NCBI GenBank assembly: GCA_030549205.1
Contig: JAUKTV010000001.1
Span: forward strand, 4,402,001-4,466,000
Length of the DNA: 64,000 bases
Reading direction: 5' to 3'
From: Apiosordaria backusii
Taxonomy: Eukaryota; Ascomycota; Sordariomycetes; Sordariales; Lasiosphaeriaceae
Part shown: positions 1 to 14,016 of the stretch, one piece after another
Numbering within the stretch: position 1 is the stretch's first letter
Layout of the letters: each line of letters starts with the position of its first letter
The notes under the pieces: model-generated
Seen by the model: the letters and a program-made list of their open reading frames with translations, nothing else
The model's database searches: none
What the model was told of the DNA's origin: nothing
Translations under genes and position numbers: made by a program

Positions 1-2901
1 AGAAAAAAATAAAGAAAAAGCAAAACGCAAGGCCATGGCGCCTGCAGCTTGATAACATACATACGTGCCTGAAACCCGGTTGTCATCCGGCGTGAAAGGT
101 AAGGTAACAAGGTGGTAGGTAGGTATGTCTGATATTCCAAACCGACTACCAGTCTGGGCACATACAACACACATACAAGACATACATAAGCACATCTTTC
201 TAACCGGATTCCATCGAGAAGAAGAAACATAGTCACAAAGAAAAAAGAAATACAAGCAGAAAGAGGAAAGTAAAAGCGAGTGGTTCGCGGTCGGTCGGTC
301 GCTCCCCGCTTGCACCAACCGGTGAGAGCTGAGATGAGTCGGACCCCGAAACCGAGACAAACACGGCACACCAGTCTGCCCAACCGACGGACCGGCCGAG
401 ACATGGGAAGTACAGTACGAGACCGTATCATTAGTAGTGAAAGACAAAAGGAAGCAACCGATGAGCATCAACCAGCCAGCTGGCCAACTAGTCAAGTCTG
501 CTTTCTCTCTCACTTGTTACTTTCTTTGCATATTGCTCGCCACCGGTGCTGCCTCCTTCCCCTTTTACTCTTCCTCGCAGAGTGGTAGGGAACATCGCAG
601 CAACTACCCGTCAACACATCCTGTCCACTAAGGCAAGTTGGATGATCATGCAAGCCCCAGACTCTCGCCGGTCTGTCCACGTCAATGTGTCAGAAGACAG
701 CGAGCGACAGCAACCCCATACCAGCAAAAGGAACAAGGAACAGGGGCATGAGATCAAACAGCCTTCTCAGGACCGGTGATGAGCAAAGGGAGGGAAAGGG
801 GGGAAGATCACCAGGGCATCGTGTGAATGGGAATGTGAATGGATAAGCCCCCGGGGCGGGACGGACAGAAACCCCGGCCCAACTAGACCTCCACCCACCA
901 ATCGATTTCTTCGCCCGCTGCTTTTCGGGGTTGCCCATTCCCACCCTCCCAGCCACCCCGGTTTGACAGCCTACTTAGGTTGTCCTGCAAGGAGGAGGAT
1001 GTGGCTTGAACTTGCGTTTAGAGCCTTGCCAATGGAAGGAGGCAAATAAGAGCATGGTGATAATCCATAGAATCAAGAAACAGGAAACGAGAACGAAAAG
1101 AACGGGGAAAGAAGGACCTCAACGTCACCTCACCGCTTCTGTCTTGTATCGAGTCAGCGAGACCTAGAACATGGGAATCCATGGCTGATACAATCCCTTC
1201 ATATATCTATAGCGTCGTAGAGAGATATGCATCAGACATAATTCTCCGTGAATGGACGACGGCATTACCGAGAGTGAAGGTTATTGCTACTCAACAGAGT
1301 ATCATCAGTAGATATCTCCCTCGCAAAAGCTTGGAATTAACCTTACTTGCTTGCCTCGGCATCAGCAACGCAACCTTACCCTGAATACCCATATATCAAC
1401 CCATCAGATCATGACTTCCCATCCCAGTCTAACACAGTAGCAATCATCATACATACCCATCAGGAACAAACGCCCCCAAAACGTAACCCTACCGGCCCCG
1501 AACAGCCGGACGTAACGGTCCTTTCTTTGCTTTCTCCTCGCAAACCCGGTTTTCGAGGTCTTGGGATGTGGATATACGTCGCTTGCTGCTTCTGGCACCG
1601 CCTGCTGCTGCTGCTGCTGCTTGCTCGGTTGCCAACCCCGTAATATAAGAGGGACAAGCCGCGCCAACGCTCGCCAACAAACCCACCGGCTCATATCTCT
1701 CAATCATTATCTTATCCAATCTGTCAAATGTCAATGTCATGTCAGTGTCGCGGTAGCAACCGACCCGTCCCTTACCTCCACGCCATAACCTACCTCCCTG
1801 TGCCCCGTCAGAAATCTGCACCTCCAAAGTGAGCGGTTTCTTTCGCCATGCTTCCGGACAGAATAATGTCGCATAGAATAGGCCTTGGCTTTGGCTCTGC
1901 AATATACCGTTCTCTGGTAAAGGGTGGGTGGTATAAGCCCGGCTATATCCCGACTCGTGTTATACCCCCCAAAACAAGTCAATTCTTTTCTGCCATAGGT
2001 GTATGCTGTTGTCTTCCACTGACGACACTTGGCGTTCCAGAATCCAACACACACCTCGCATCACCGGTACCGGTATTCGTTTCCCAACCCTCCAATCCTC
2101 CGGCGGCACTCCCTACTCGCTAACAGCCCGAACAATGCCACGCGCCGAGACTTATATTGGCAGATAGACAAAGTTCAATATACCATTTCCTGGTTCGGTT
2201 CAGCATTTTTTCTTTCCTTCTCTTCGCTTCAACCTTCAATTTTTCCTTTTTCTCTTTCTTTTTTCCTTCCTCTGTGCTTGCCATCGGCTTCAAGGCACAC
2301 TCGGTCAAGCCGGTCCTATCTCCAAACTTGTCTCTTCGTCATGGTTATATACCTACCCCCTTGTTATCTTTTCCCTTAAACAAGTTCAAGACCCAAGCCT
2401 CTTTTGCATAAGACATTGCGCAACAGAAATCAAAACGGCAAAATGCACACCGACCTTTGCCCAGCTTCTATGTAGTCAACCTCGAAACCCCGCCCATCTA
2501 AACGCCTCCTTTCATTCCCACAAGCCTATAAGAACACCCCATCCAACAACAACCACCTTCGATCACCCCATCTATGCAGGACAGTTTCCATCGGGGCGCC
2601 GCCTTACAAGCTTGCATCCCCTCCCGCTTGCCACTCCCATAAAAACCCCCCAATCATCCAGCATCGTGGCGTCATGCCCTCTTCCCCCCCCCCACTCACC
2701 ACCAATCCCAATCAATGTGATGTTTCTCTCTGCACTGGTATGCACACATCCTCCGCCAAACTCACTGTAAAAGCGTGATCAAGCCGTTCGTTCGTTCGTA
2801 TTGTACAGCCCAGAACAGCACAATACACCGGTGTGGTTGGCAAGCAAGCAGCAGTCCAGTTAGAGTTATCGCCCCCTTCCAGTCCGTTAGCGTCCTTCCT
2901 T

Positions 2902-2931
2902 TGTGTGTGTGTGCATGTGTGTGTGCGTGTG
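2902..2931. repeat. (TG)n microsatellite
   Basis: Imperfect TG dinucleotide tract interrupted by CA and CG steps, lying in the gene desert. Confidence 0.8.
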
Positions 2932-3463
2932 CTTCCCGGTCTCTTGGCGCATCCGATTCCCACCCCCCTTCCCCCACTGTCCATGATCGAGAATTGCTTC
3001 TTTCCCATGTCCCCAGCGGCGCCCCCAACCCTGAACTTGTTGCAAATTCTGCCAACCCTGAAACTGTTGTCAATCCTGCTGCTGCCAACCCTGGACACGA
3101 AAACGGGAAACCAGGCGAAAAGAAGCAATGAAAAAGGATCAACGGGAAATAAACGTTTCTGTGTTGCGCGATCGCAGAAGCAAATCCTTTTCGGAGCGAT
3201 CTTGTCACATTTCTTGTCTCTTTTTTTTTCTTGTTCTGTTCTTTTTCTTTTGTTTTTCGGGGCGCCGCAGAAAAGAAAATACGAATACTACTGCCGTTGT
3301 AATGTAATTGCTGGATTTGCTTTGGTTTCGGTTGGGTTATTGATTAGTATGTACTGCGCAGTAAGTACTGCGTGACTGCTTTACGTTCAGGGATCCATCC
3401 TTCCATGGTTTCTGACCCGTGTAGCTGTCAGTACGGTATATCACTCGGTGTGATAAGATCGCA

Positions 3464-3482
3464 ACCACCACCACCACCACCT
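3464..3482. repeat. (CCA)n microsatellite
   Basis: Short ACC/CCA trinucleotide tract. Similar CCA-rich tracts recur at about 3652-3685, 4206-4248 and 12846-12874, all in the non-coding region before the homeobox gene. Confidence 0.75.
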
Positions 3483-6400
3483 CAAAATCAGGGCGTAAAC
3501 TCCTCCTCGCCAGCAGAACTTACCCCCACTGACACACCCTCGGAGCTCGCGAGGACTTGTTCTCGAGCCTGCATCGAAACGAAACCCCCCAACTGCAACT
3601 GCAACCCAATCCCAAAAGTCAAAACCCTTCCGTTCCATCATTCACGCGAGGTCACCACCACCACAACCATAACCACCACCACCCAGCGCATCAACAACCG
3701 CGGACGGACCAACAACCCCAACATGGCCCCCGCCCGTTGCCCACACAGACGGGCGTGACAGGCAAGGCAATCTGGAGCCAAGGACCGCCCACCGAAAGGG
3801 AACCCACAGACCTCCCAGATCTTGGTTCATCAATTTTGTGCGTTTTTGACAGGTTCCGCCGCGGCCGCATGGACCACTTAAAGTAACTAACAAAACAACC
3901 CCGGACATGCCAAACACACAAACCGTTTACCGTCAATTCCCCGTCCCACACCTCCGTCATCTTGCCCCCCCACCATCTCACCCTCCCATCATAGGTGTAG
4001 TTCCCTTCGCTTGGAACAATACCATCGCGGGGTTTGACGGTTTCGTTTGATCAAGAGAGGGCCTCCCGCTCAACCCGCCCCCCTGATGAAACCCCATCCC
4101 GGCGAGCTTACCGCAGTATTGCCAAAACCAGACTTACACTCCGTGATCTCCCTTATAACTTCATGGGTCTTGTATTATTACAATGCCATGCCCCTCCCCC
4201 CCATCCCCCACCTCGCCACCACCACCAACCACCACCACCACCAAAACCGTTTGTGACCCTTCAAGCAGCAAAAAACATCCCATCCCATCATAGTGTTGCA
4301 TTACAGACAAGACCAAGTGAATCGAAACGCCTCCCACTAACCCCATCACAGCGCTCAAACAACAAAAAACCTCCGACGCGGCACTCACATCAGTGTTGCG
4401 TACAGTGGTGTCAATGTTACCGTATCTCGTGCACCACATCATGCCATTCATGCCGAATACGCCATTGCAACTGGTAGGCAATCTCGGCCTAGCTTGACAT
4501 AACCCCATGTGCGCGCAAAAAATCATATGGAAAAAAAAGAGACCACGAGGTGGAAACATTGATACAGTACACTCGAGTGTGGAGAAGCCATCATGACAGC
4601 ATGGCCATCACGCAAAAGCAGGGAATGCTTGTCCCCGGAGACCTCGGCGTTTCGAGAAAAATCAAAAAGACATATGTATGAGCGAAAAAACGAAAGAGGC
4701 AAAAAGAGATCGATCATCATGACTGATGAACACCGAGACCACACCGGTGAACGACCTTACCGCCGTAAATAAAAACGGTTGGGGCGGAGGGTAGAGCAGA
4801 AAGAGGAAAGAGCAAAGTGTCGAGTGTCAGAATTCCCACTTGGCTTCACGCTTGACGCCATCCTCCATCCTGCCGAGCAGGTAACAGGTGGACGAGAATG
4901 AAAGCCGAGCTTTCCTCCTGTGCGGCTTCTTGCCGAGCATGTGGATTTTCCCCCCTTCCCTACATTGCCGTTGCTTCGACACGTGAAAGTCGATGGGACC
5001 GATGGGAACCCCGGGAAGAGTGTGTGGAGAAGGCAAGAAAGCCGAATGCACCGTCGTCTTTTCCCCCTCTTTTTTTCTTTTGCTCCAACGGTCAAATCGC
5101 AACGCTAAAACCAAAAGAGACCAGGGGGCCACAAAACAGAACCAGAAACGCGGCAGGGACCGCTTGGCGGCTGTCAAACTTGACAGGTCTCGTCAAACTT
5201 CTCCTTGTCAAAAGTGTCATGTCTGTTGGTGTGCGGAGTCCATCATGCCCCATGCCCCCCTTCTTCTCCACAGCACGCTTTTGTCTCCCTAAATCCCTGA
5301 ATCCCCGAATCCCTTGGCCACCTTAAACTTGTTCTAGCAACAAGTCCCGCAGGTCCCCGTGAGCACGAGGAGTCCCTACGCCGCACATGCAGCTGCTACC
5401 CTATCCCGACACGGAAGGAGGATGGCCTCCCTCGAGCCATCTCGCCGGTTTTTTTCCTTTCCCTCCACTCGGAAGCACCTCGGTCAGCGGCGTGATGCTG
5501 CGACCTTGCGGAAAGAATACAAGTAACGAAGCCTGACAGACGCGGCCGGTCCTTCTCTCGGCTCCGCGTTTGAAAGCACCAAGGGGGTTGCGGAAGGAGC
5601 TCACATCAACCACCAACGTCGTAGCCGAGATCTTTGCTGATCCTCCCTCCACAACCGTCAGCATGTGTACGGTCAAAGCCCACTTCGCTCGCTAATAAAT
5701 TGGAATGTACATATTCGGACTGGCGTTGTTTACAACTTCGCACTCTCTTTCCCGCGCTTATCGTGGTCGTATGGCATAAAGTACAGTAGTCGAAGGCAAG
5801 CGGCCCAGCCGGGAGAATACCGCCGTCGCTCCGGATCCGTCGTCGTGTGCATCTTCCGGCTTGTTACCCTCCCCCCCTTCCCCCTGAAGTTAATAACAAA
5901 AAAGACGGGGCCACCAATATGGAAAGCTGCAGCCCGCTCGCAGCCTCCATGCCGCGAACGCAGAAAAAAAGGCGTTGACGCAACCCAGATTGCCCATTGC
6001 CCAGGAAATCCATTCAAGGATGCTGCATCTTCGGGATACCATCGAACCATGGCCTCCACTTTGTCCTTCCAAACGAAGCCAATCCTACAGCCTGCCATTC
6101 GGGGACCGGGGTTTGTGCTAGTCAGGGCTTTTTGCGGAGAACATCAGACGACAGTGACGAAAGCTGCCTGTTTTGAGCAGGTCCAAATGCCGCACCCAAA
6201 TTTCATATCAAGGGGCCCCTATTCTTTTCGTTATCGCCGAACGGAATTTGAAGTTCTTCCTTTCCCACCAACAAATCTTCCCGAATCCCGTCCGCACATG
6301 TATCGTTCAGGAGCAAGGAAGCTTTTGACAGGGACCTACTGGAAAGTGTGGTGGTCTCATCAGTCCACGTGTCCGTCCGAGGGATGATCCCTTTGTGGAG

Positions 6401-9400
6401 GCGCACAGAACGATAAGTGGAAGCTTTACCGACTCTCGGGAAGCTCCGTCTTATACTTGGGGTGTTGATTTTTCAAACGCCAGAGACACACATCCACAGC
6501 CATATCAACCTCATCAATAACAACGGGATCAACGGGGCTCTTTCTCGAGTCCTCCGCAAGGCTCGGCTGGGACGCCGGCTGACATGCGATTCCTCATCAT
6601 CACGGCCGTAGTCTTGGTGCGGCAGTTGGCAGTCCTTGGCAGTTCCTGTACATGTCAGATATATTAATTAACAGTCGCGCGTTGCCTGCACTGCGCTTCC
6701 TGCAGGAACCATCTCTGTCAAGACTAGCGAACGAGCATGGCCAACAGCGACCGGCTCAAGTGGTGTTCCTCAAAACTGTTATACCAGGTACCAGCGAACT
6801 GACGATCCATCCCTCCTGTCACGCCGTTTTGACAGGCTTTCGTTCCAGCTGAAAGACAAAATGGCAGCGGTGGCGGCGGCATCCTGCTCGGAATAAAGGT
6901 CGTGTAGCATCGTATGGACTCGTGGGTTGGACAAGAAGGCAGCAGAAGTTGAGCTTATTAACGGGCGGCTGAGAAAGAGCATGAAAAAAAACGCCTGAAT
7001 ATTTCACCGACTCGGTCCCGCGTTCCAGCACCGCGGGCAACGTGTCAAGCAAGTGCACTGTGCCCCGGCGAGACCAGCGACGAAAATTGCTTGGCCACGG
7101 TACGGGATGAGGAGTTTCGGACTCAGCTCCTGCCTCCTTTTTTTTTACTGTGACCACGACGGCGGTAACATTTGTGGCATGGCGGAAGAGAGTGTCGCAT
7201 GTTTGGTGCGACTTGATCCCATAACCGCTTGTCTCGTCCTATTGAAGGTCCCTGTAACTACCCGTAGGTGGCCGGCGAACGGCTGATGTCATGATATATT
7301 GGGTAAGATGGAAAGAACCCGAGGGACGGAGCACCATGCCGTCTGAGCCTTGCCCCAGGGTTAGTCTGGGGGTGCTAGACGGCAGGACTTCCCGCGAAAC
7401 CGTCAGACACTAAGAGCATCCCATCCTCTTCATGAAATCGCTGGTTTCCTGGTCGGTGTTGCTCTCGCCCTTGTCTGGCTATGAATGCTGCTGTGCTGCT
7501 TTCCTTGTCTGCAAGATTGACGACTTGATCCAAACAATCATGCACTTGCTGTCTCCACACGTTGCTCCCCTTTGGTGTGATAGGTGTTTGTGTAGGTACA
7601 AATACCTCCCTCTTTTTTCTCCGAGCACACCCGGCCAATGACGGCTGCAGAAACCCGATCTTGGGAGCTGGAAGATCGATTGCACGATTCATGGCTTTGA
7701 CAAAGGATGCACATGCTGCACCGGAATCTCAAACCATCGGATGCGCTCTTCCTCGTGACCAGTGCTTGTTTTCTCGAGAGCTTGAGAGCATCGCCGAGGC
7801 TGTCCGTGTGTGTGAATCGTTTCCTCAACCCCGGTCGAGATAAAGACAGGCATGACAGCCCGGGATGTGGGCGCCGGGCGCCCTGTATTAATGTCCTGAT
7901 TTGGCCGGCTCGGAGGTCGAAGCACTGCTGCCGCTGCGGTTGACAATCCGGCAAAGAGAGTCAGTCCTTGCTCACCTTCCGAGTGGGGGTTTTCCTGCTG
8001 GGTTTGTGAGAGTTGTTCCGCTCAATTGTCATCTGTATCTGTAAGATGAAATACTGTACGGTACAGCATACCCTGACCTCCGTCAGGGTTACCCCTGGTG
8101 CGGGCACTGCCCTCCCCGGTTGACCTTGTTTCCCTAAGCTCCTCTTGGCGTACCCCCCTGGGTAAGACATCGCGCCTTTCCCCCCGGCCATTCCAGAAAT
8201 TGTTGCGCAAGAATCCAGGATCTGTAGTTCGCCGGCCTGAAGCTGACTGAGCGGCCAAAGTTGGGACGAAACGGGACACGACCCGGGGACGACACGGTTC
8301 GGAATAGCTTCGCTCCTGTCCAAGAAGGGATGGCGCTTGCGAGGTTGCAGGACCCTGACCGTGGTCCCAAAACGGCTTACTGATCTATCGCTGCCAGGTG
8401 TCAGATGAAAGGACCTCTCACAGACAGAGAAGGTAGCCTCAGCGTTAGGCGACAACTGCGCACTTTGAGCTGCCGTTTGGGGCTACCGGCAGACAATAGG
8501 CTTCCCGTCACACACCCACGAATATGTACGTCACCGAACGAGGAAACACCAGTTGTCTGCCTTCCTTTTGTTGTATCCCGGTGAGCGTGTCGTTCAGCAA
8601 ATCGAGCGTCAAGCCCTCGTGTTCGGGGCCTTAATCAACTCGCCCAAGTGTGCACGACATGGCATTTAATATATGCTCTGCTGACCCATTTTTCGTTGGG
8701 CCTCCTTTCAATTCACTAAGCAGCGCCATCTGTGTCGACCAAAGAATGAAGGTCACACCCCGTGGCTTGGCCCCTGCAAACAGTCCATCCGCTGCGCAGA
8801 AAGTGCGGGCTGCGCGGCTGCCAGTCATCTCAACATCGTACGTGAAGTATAGTGGTGAAGCATCAAAGACGTTTCAATGTTTACTTGTAGCCCAGGAAGA
8901 ACAGCTTCAGGCGGGATTACCTGGAATCACGGATTCACACCTGCTACCATGTTGGTGGAGAAACTCTCGGTTGATTCTAGCCGATCGGAGCGGCAACGGC
9001 GGGGTGTCATCGGGAAGGTGGTTAGCGGTAGGGGTTGGGGAAGCTGTTGGTGGTCCAGTGGACTCGGATGGACGACGCTCCGTCCAGAACAGTTGAAGTT
9101 GTCGGGGCGTACAAGACATTTTGTCAGGCAGGTGAAGTGACAATGTTCTTGATCGTGCAGCATGTATGTGCTGGCACATTCGGCCTAGTAAATGTCTTGA
9201 ATGCGAGATCTCGGCGTCTGATGAAGCCGGAAACCTTTACAGGACACTAGGAGTCAGCAGCCAGAGCCCAGCCAACTTGTGCCACTGTGAATCGCATCTT
9301 CCCCGCGTCCGTCCCCAATCGCTTGACGGGACACCGATCTGTGTGCAACGCAATTGTACGTTGCTGGTGGGCGGGGGTTTTGCCCAGGCGTCCCTTCGGA

Positions 9401-12400
9401 ACTGACGTGCAGTTGGGGGCGGTTGTTGCTTCATATATATGACAAGCCTTCCCCTCAGCTGAAGGTGCGAGAAAGTGATGAGACGCCACAGCTTGATAGA
9501 GATCGATCGCCCACGCAATGGCAAATCGAGCCGAGTGGTTCTTGGGTGTGCGGTGTTGTGGTTTTTCAAGGCGAATAACAGTATGAGGATACTCGCTGCC
9601 TTCCCCGTCCGGCCTTGTGCAGCAATCCATTGAACACTTGTGCGATGGCTGGATAGCCCAGAGCATTGGCGCTGGTCTTGATTGGCCTGGTGGTGTCATG
9701 TGTGAGTCGGCTGGGCTCCTCACCGCTTGACGTGTAAAACATGAGGAGACATAAGTTTCCCACGAGCTGGAGGACAGACAGTCGTACAGGACACTTCTAC
9801 TGTGACATCGAAGGGCAGGCAGGAGTAGCCTTCTCTTCCGCAGGGCTTTGGTCTAGATGTTTCACGCACTTTCCCTATTGTGCGCATTTGGAATGTTGCT
9901 CCGATGCCGAAGTCATGCAGCTAGTCGAGCCTGGCAGAGAGGGTTGATATTAATAAGATGTTGAAACGTCAGCAGGCTGGCGCGCCGCCGGTGTGCAATG
10001 GTTTCGCAAACAAAGTCCGTTGCCGTGGTTCGTCCATCACCCGCGAGTGGTTGGTACTGTTGTATCTTGAGTTTGCGCGGGTGCTGTGCTTGTCGATCCG
10101 GTGCCAGAGGGACGGTGATGAATAATGTATGTACTGCAAGCAATTGCCGGGACGGTATTCGGATGCGCAATCCGGAGGGCCGTGTGTTGATTTCTGGATG
10201 TGGCTTTCCATTCGGGGACCTGACCAGAGAACTTCCCAGTTTGGTTTGACAGATCTGAGGGGACCAATTGCAATCCAGATCAAAGGCCCGGCAATTGGTT
10301 TCATGACCGTTGCTGACCCCCACAGGCTCACCGAGCAGCCAATCGCCAGGTTCCGATGCCATACATGGGCAGGGTGTCTCACAATCTCACCTTTAATTGA
10401 TCGACTGGTGCCCGAACGCCTTGCCATATCTGTAAACAAACCTCGGCTTGGCATTGTCGACAACACCCGTGAAGGCTTCAGGGCCAAGGCACCGCACTTG
10501 ATGCGCAGCCCACAGACTGTGCCTCGCACCAGGACGGAGAATACGGAAATACTGCTGCTACTGTTGCTGCTGTTGTTGAATCTAGAACTCTAGGCCTCGG
10601 AGGCTGTTCCGACACGCTGGGTTGGAAGATGGATAGGCTTTCTGGCTTGTGGCGATCGGCGCGGAAGATCGGCCGCCCTCGGTCCCTCTCATCCAGATAA
10701 GCTACAGCACCTACGGCCCAAGCAGATGGTAGCTGAACCACCTTCTTCCGAAATCTTCATTCGAGGCCCAGAGGATTGGGACCTGCAGGTAGCGTCTGGG
10801 TGTCTACAAATAGCGTCAGTTGGCCAATCTCGGCTTGGATGTGATGAGGGCGGACTGCTGGACCTGTTGTTGCCGAGCAGAAGCAACATTACCTGACTGA
10901 AATGTGCCTCCTGCCTGCTGCTATTAAACCCATGGGCGGGACGGCACTCCCCGCAGATCGTATGGCATGCTGACCCGGCCGAGATTGACGTTTCTGAGTA
11001 GAGAGGTATGGATCGAGTGTGGGAGGCAAAGTACTGTAGTCAAGTGTTCGATACAGGTAGTGTAGGAGGGGACTTTTGATGACGACAAGAGTAATAATCA
11101 CCGGTGACTGGTCGTAATCGTCCCCCACCTTCAAGTGTCAAAACAAGTCAGATCTGGCAGCTGCGATCGTATTCCCCCACCTGCTTGCTATCTTTTGTTG
11201 GGTACCGGGTGCTGGATTAGGTACCGTATTCGTACACGGTCTGTCAGTGACAGCTTTCGCTCGCCGGCTTCACCAGGAACGGGTGGCTTGATAGCCGTGC
11301 CAACATTTGGCGATGATCTGAATCAGGGCGCGGCAAAAAGATTACTGATCTGTCCCGTCATTTGACTTTTGGTTAGGACCAAAGTCGCGGCTGCCGGCGC
11401 TTGAGGTGGCTTTCACTGACCATCATGTGCCCTGTGCTTCGAGTTCCGTCCCGCCCGTCAGCCTAATGGGAATTGGTGTGGCAGACAGCGTCCAAATGCC
11501 AGCCAATGCCAGGGCAGTTCACAACACCAACCTCGGGCCTTTGCCAGCAGTTTACCTCCAGTCCGAAGCTTTTCGGACTCTTGACAACCGGGATCGAAAT
11601 GGCCAAAAAAGCAAACTCGACTTCTGGGGATGCAGAAACACAGAAGCCCAATTTGAATCCCCATCACGTCAGGCACTGAAATGGATGAAAGCCTCCACAG
11701 CAAGTTAGCCGCAGCGCCAACACCACGCCATGACCTCACTTCGCCATGTACGCGGGTACATCACCTTTTACGATTCACCTTCCCACGCCCCCAGCCCGTT
11801 GCTCGCACACACGCCACTAGCTGTCTCAGGAATTTATCTGGCCTCAAGACCCAGTGCTTTGGAAGAGCCGGAGAACGGCAAGTTTCACTGTCTGGCGGAT
11901 GAGCACTGACTGATGGATATGTACCTAGTCGACGCTGCCGTTTCGTTCCAAATCCTCGGGCTGCTCTCTTATCAACCTTTCTCCGGGCGTCCACGGCGTC
12001 CTAAAGGTGAAGGAGATTGAACCTCGGCCGCGTGCATTGTTGTGTTTCGAGGACAAGGGTTTGGACGGGGATCTTAACCCCAGTGGGGGACTCGCCGGGC
12101 TGCTTCCGCATGTCACCGCCGGTCACGGGCATGGTGTGTGTTCGTGGCTCTCATTCCCAAGATGCAGCTGTCCGTCGCCGTCCATGGCCGATGGGATTAC
12201 AGGACAAGAGGCAAGGCAGGGCTGAGATCCAGATGGTGTCAAAAAGTGCGCAGGAAGGCTACGGCGTTTCCTCCGAACAGCTCGAACAGGACACAACTCC
12301 CTTGTGTGAAGCTTGGCACGGTGGACGCACTGGGCTGGGAGGGGCGTGTCTGCAGATGCGATGGCACGCGTGGAAGGGATACCCCTGTCAGAGAATCTTC

Positions 12401-14016
12401 TTCCATCGGGCAATTTCATCTAGCTTCGCCAACCGTCGTGCAAGAGACTGGGGGCCCCACCGAGCCCACGACGGGGGGTGCCGGGGAGGGGGTAGGCCGC
12501 CCATGGGTCTTAGCGAGGACCCCTGTCGGCCAACGTCTCTTGCATCTCCCCCTACCTCCAGCACCTGAATGTCACTATTCCTCGGTACTGTACAGTATAC
12601 CGCTGGACACTATGTACGGAGTACCTTCCACATGGACCTTCTCTGCCCACTCCAACTCTCTCTCCCGCCTTGCCTCGAGCTACGACCCACGACGGAGCAC
12701 GACCCTCGGCTTGTGCTGCACCTCACAAAGCTTCCAAAATTCCTGTTGTATACTGTACAGCACGAGGGGGAATCTGAGAAATTTCGCCGCTGTAGCACCA
12801 CATTGCCCTGCCATTGTTCGACGCCCGCCAGTCCGCGTTGACCACCATTACTACCACCACCACCACCACCACCAAGGCAACGCCACCCCAGCGCTACCGC
12901 AGGCCCTGTCCCGCCAACGCAGCAGGAGGCAGAGAGCAGACAGAGGGGGGGGGTTACATAGCACTGTTGCCATCCGTTTCCTGTCTTTCAGGCCCGGGGT
13001 TTCTCTCATTGAAAAAAGGCCCTACGCTAGGGACCTTACGCGGTCTTGCAGTACGCTTATCCTATCACTTCCCCAATAACGCAGTGCTCTCCGTCTGGCA
13101 ACTGGCAAACCTGGCTTGCACACTCCACACTGGTTCCCCCCATGCTCCAAGGACCGGGCCACAGCCGAACTGCCCTAGACCCTGTGCTCCCGCCCTGCCG
13201 ACCTGCCCGTCTGTCTTGATCTGTTTCTCGCTCCGTCTGTACTTACAGTACAGGGGCGTATCATACAGACAGCTATCCACAATACGTACTCGTACTCTGG
13301 AGCAGCTGCTTGTCCTGGCTCCCCCCCTGGCCGGTGTCGATGTCATCCTCGCCCCCTGCTCGCCTGCCCGGCCTTGTTGTGCGTTAGGGTGGCCCCATAC
13401 GATCTCATCCTGCTCCAGCTTTTAATATAACTCCCGTTGAGCCTCTTCCTTGCCTTCTCTCAAAACTTGCTTCCGCCCTCTCACCAGCTGCTGCAAAAGC
13501 CTCGACTGCCGATGAGCGGGCCGTTTTCCCTCACACCAGCGCCCAAGGTCTCTCGGAGACGACTAGGGATTTTGCTGACCCTCTAGCCTGGATAGCTTGA
13601 CCTGTTCGCTTCTTGATGCTACCGGTTTCGAATTAAGCTTCCCGCCGTTGCGACTGCATCGACACTTTGCCTAGCAACTATTTTTTTATTTGGGTACGCC
13701 ATCTGTGCGTCAAAACCCGTTGGATCCAATTGTCAACTTAAATCGAGATTCTCCTGGCACCTGGGACGCAACCGGCAACAGTTTACAAAAAGACTCATAT
13801 CACTCGCCCCCCTTTCATCCAAACCTCTTGCTTCATTGCATCGATACATCATCATCATCCCATTCTGAACTCGGCAGGACTCGAAACCTCACCAGATTCT
13901 TCGCTTCTACCGAACTGTCCACCACCTTACATCAAGTCTTACTTCGCCTTTGACCTCTTGATAGGAGTTGCTCGTTGTGCGGCAGACACCCAAACAGCTC
14001 CAACACCTTTTTCCAT

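Larger units (their letters stand above)
1..14016. other. Gene desert upstream of the homeobox gene
   Basis: I find no convincing protein-coding gene in these 14 kb on either strand. The longest open frames (5665-6387 plus, 12138-13079 plus, 9969-10529 minus) have compositions unlike proteins, many begin at non-ATG codons, and none shows a domain or a plausible splice pattern. The DNA contains pyrimidine-rich runs typical of fungal promoters and 5' leaders (about 2200-2280, 3215-3250, 13440-13520), several microsatellites, and palindromic GTACTGTAC motifs. Long empty upstream regions are known around fungal developmental regulators. I infer that part is the regulatory region or a long 5' leader of the homeobox gene, and non-coding transcripts are possible. 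Confidence 0.6.

Noticed and set aside
5665..6387. 240-codon plus-strand open frame in the desert
   Set aside because: Amino-acid composition is random-like, with no motif and no intron structure, and an equally open minus frame overlaps it.
12138..13079. Long plus-strand open frame (313 codons)
   Set aside because: Starts at a non-ATG codon, contains His- and Ser-rich microsatellite translation and no domain, and overlaps other equally open frames; a compositional artefact.
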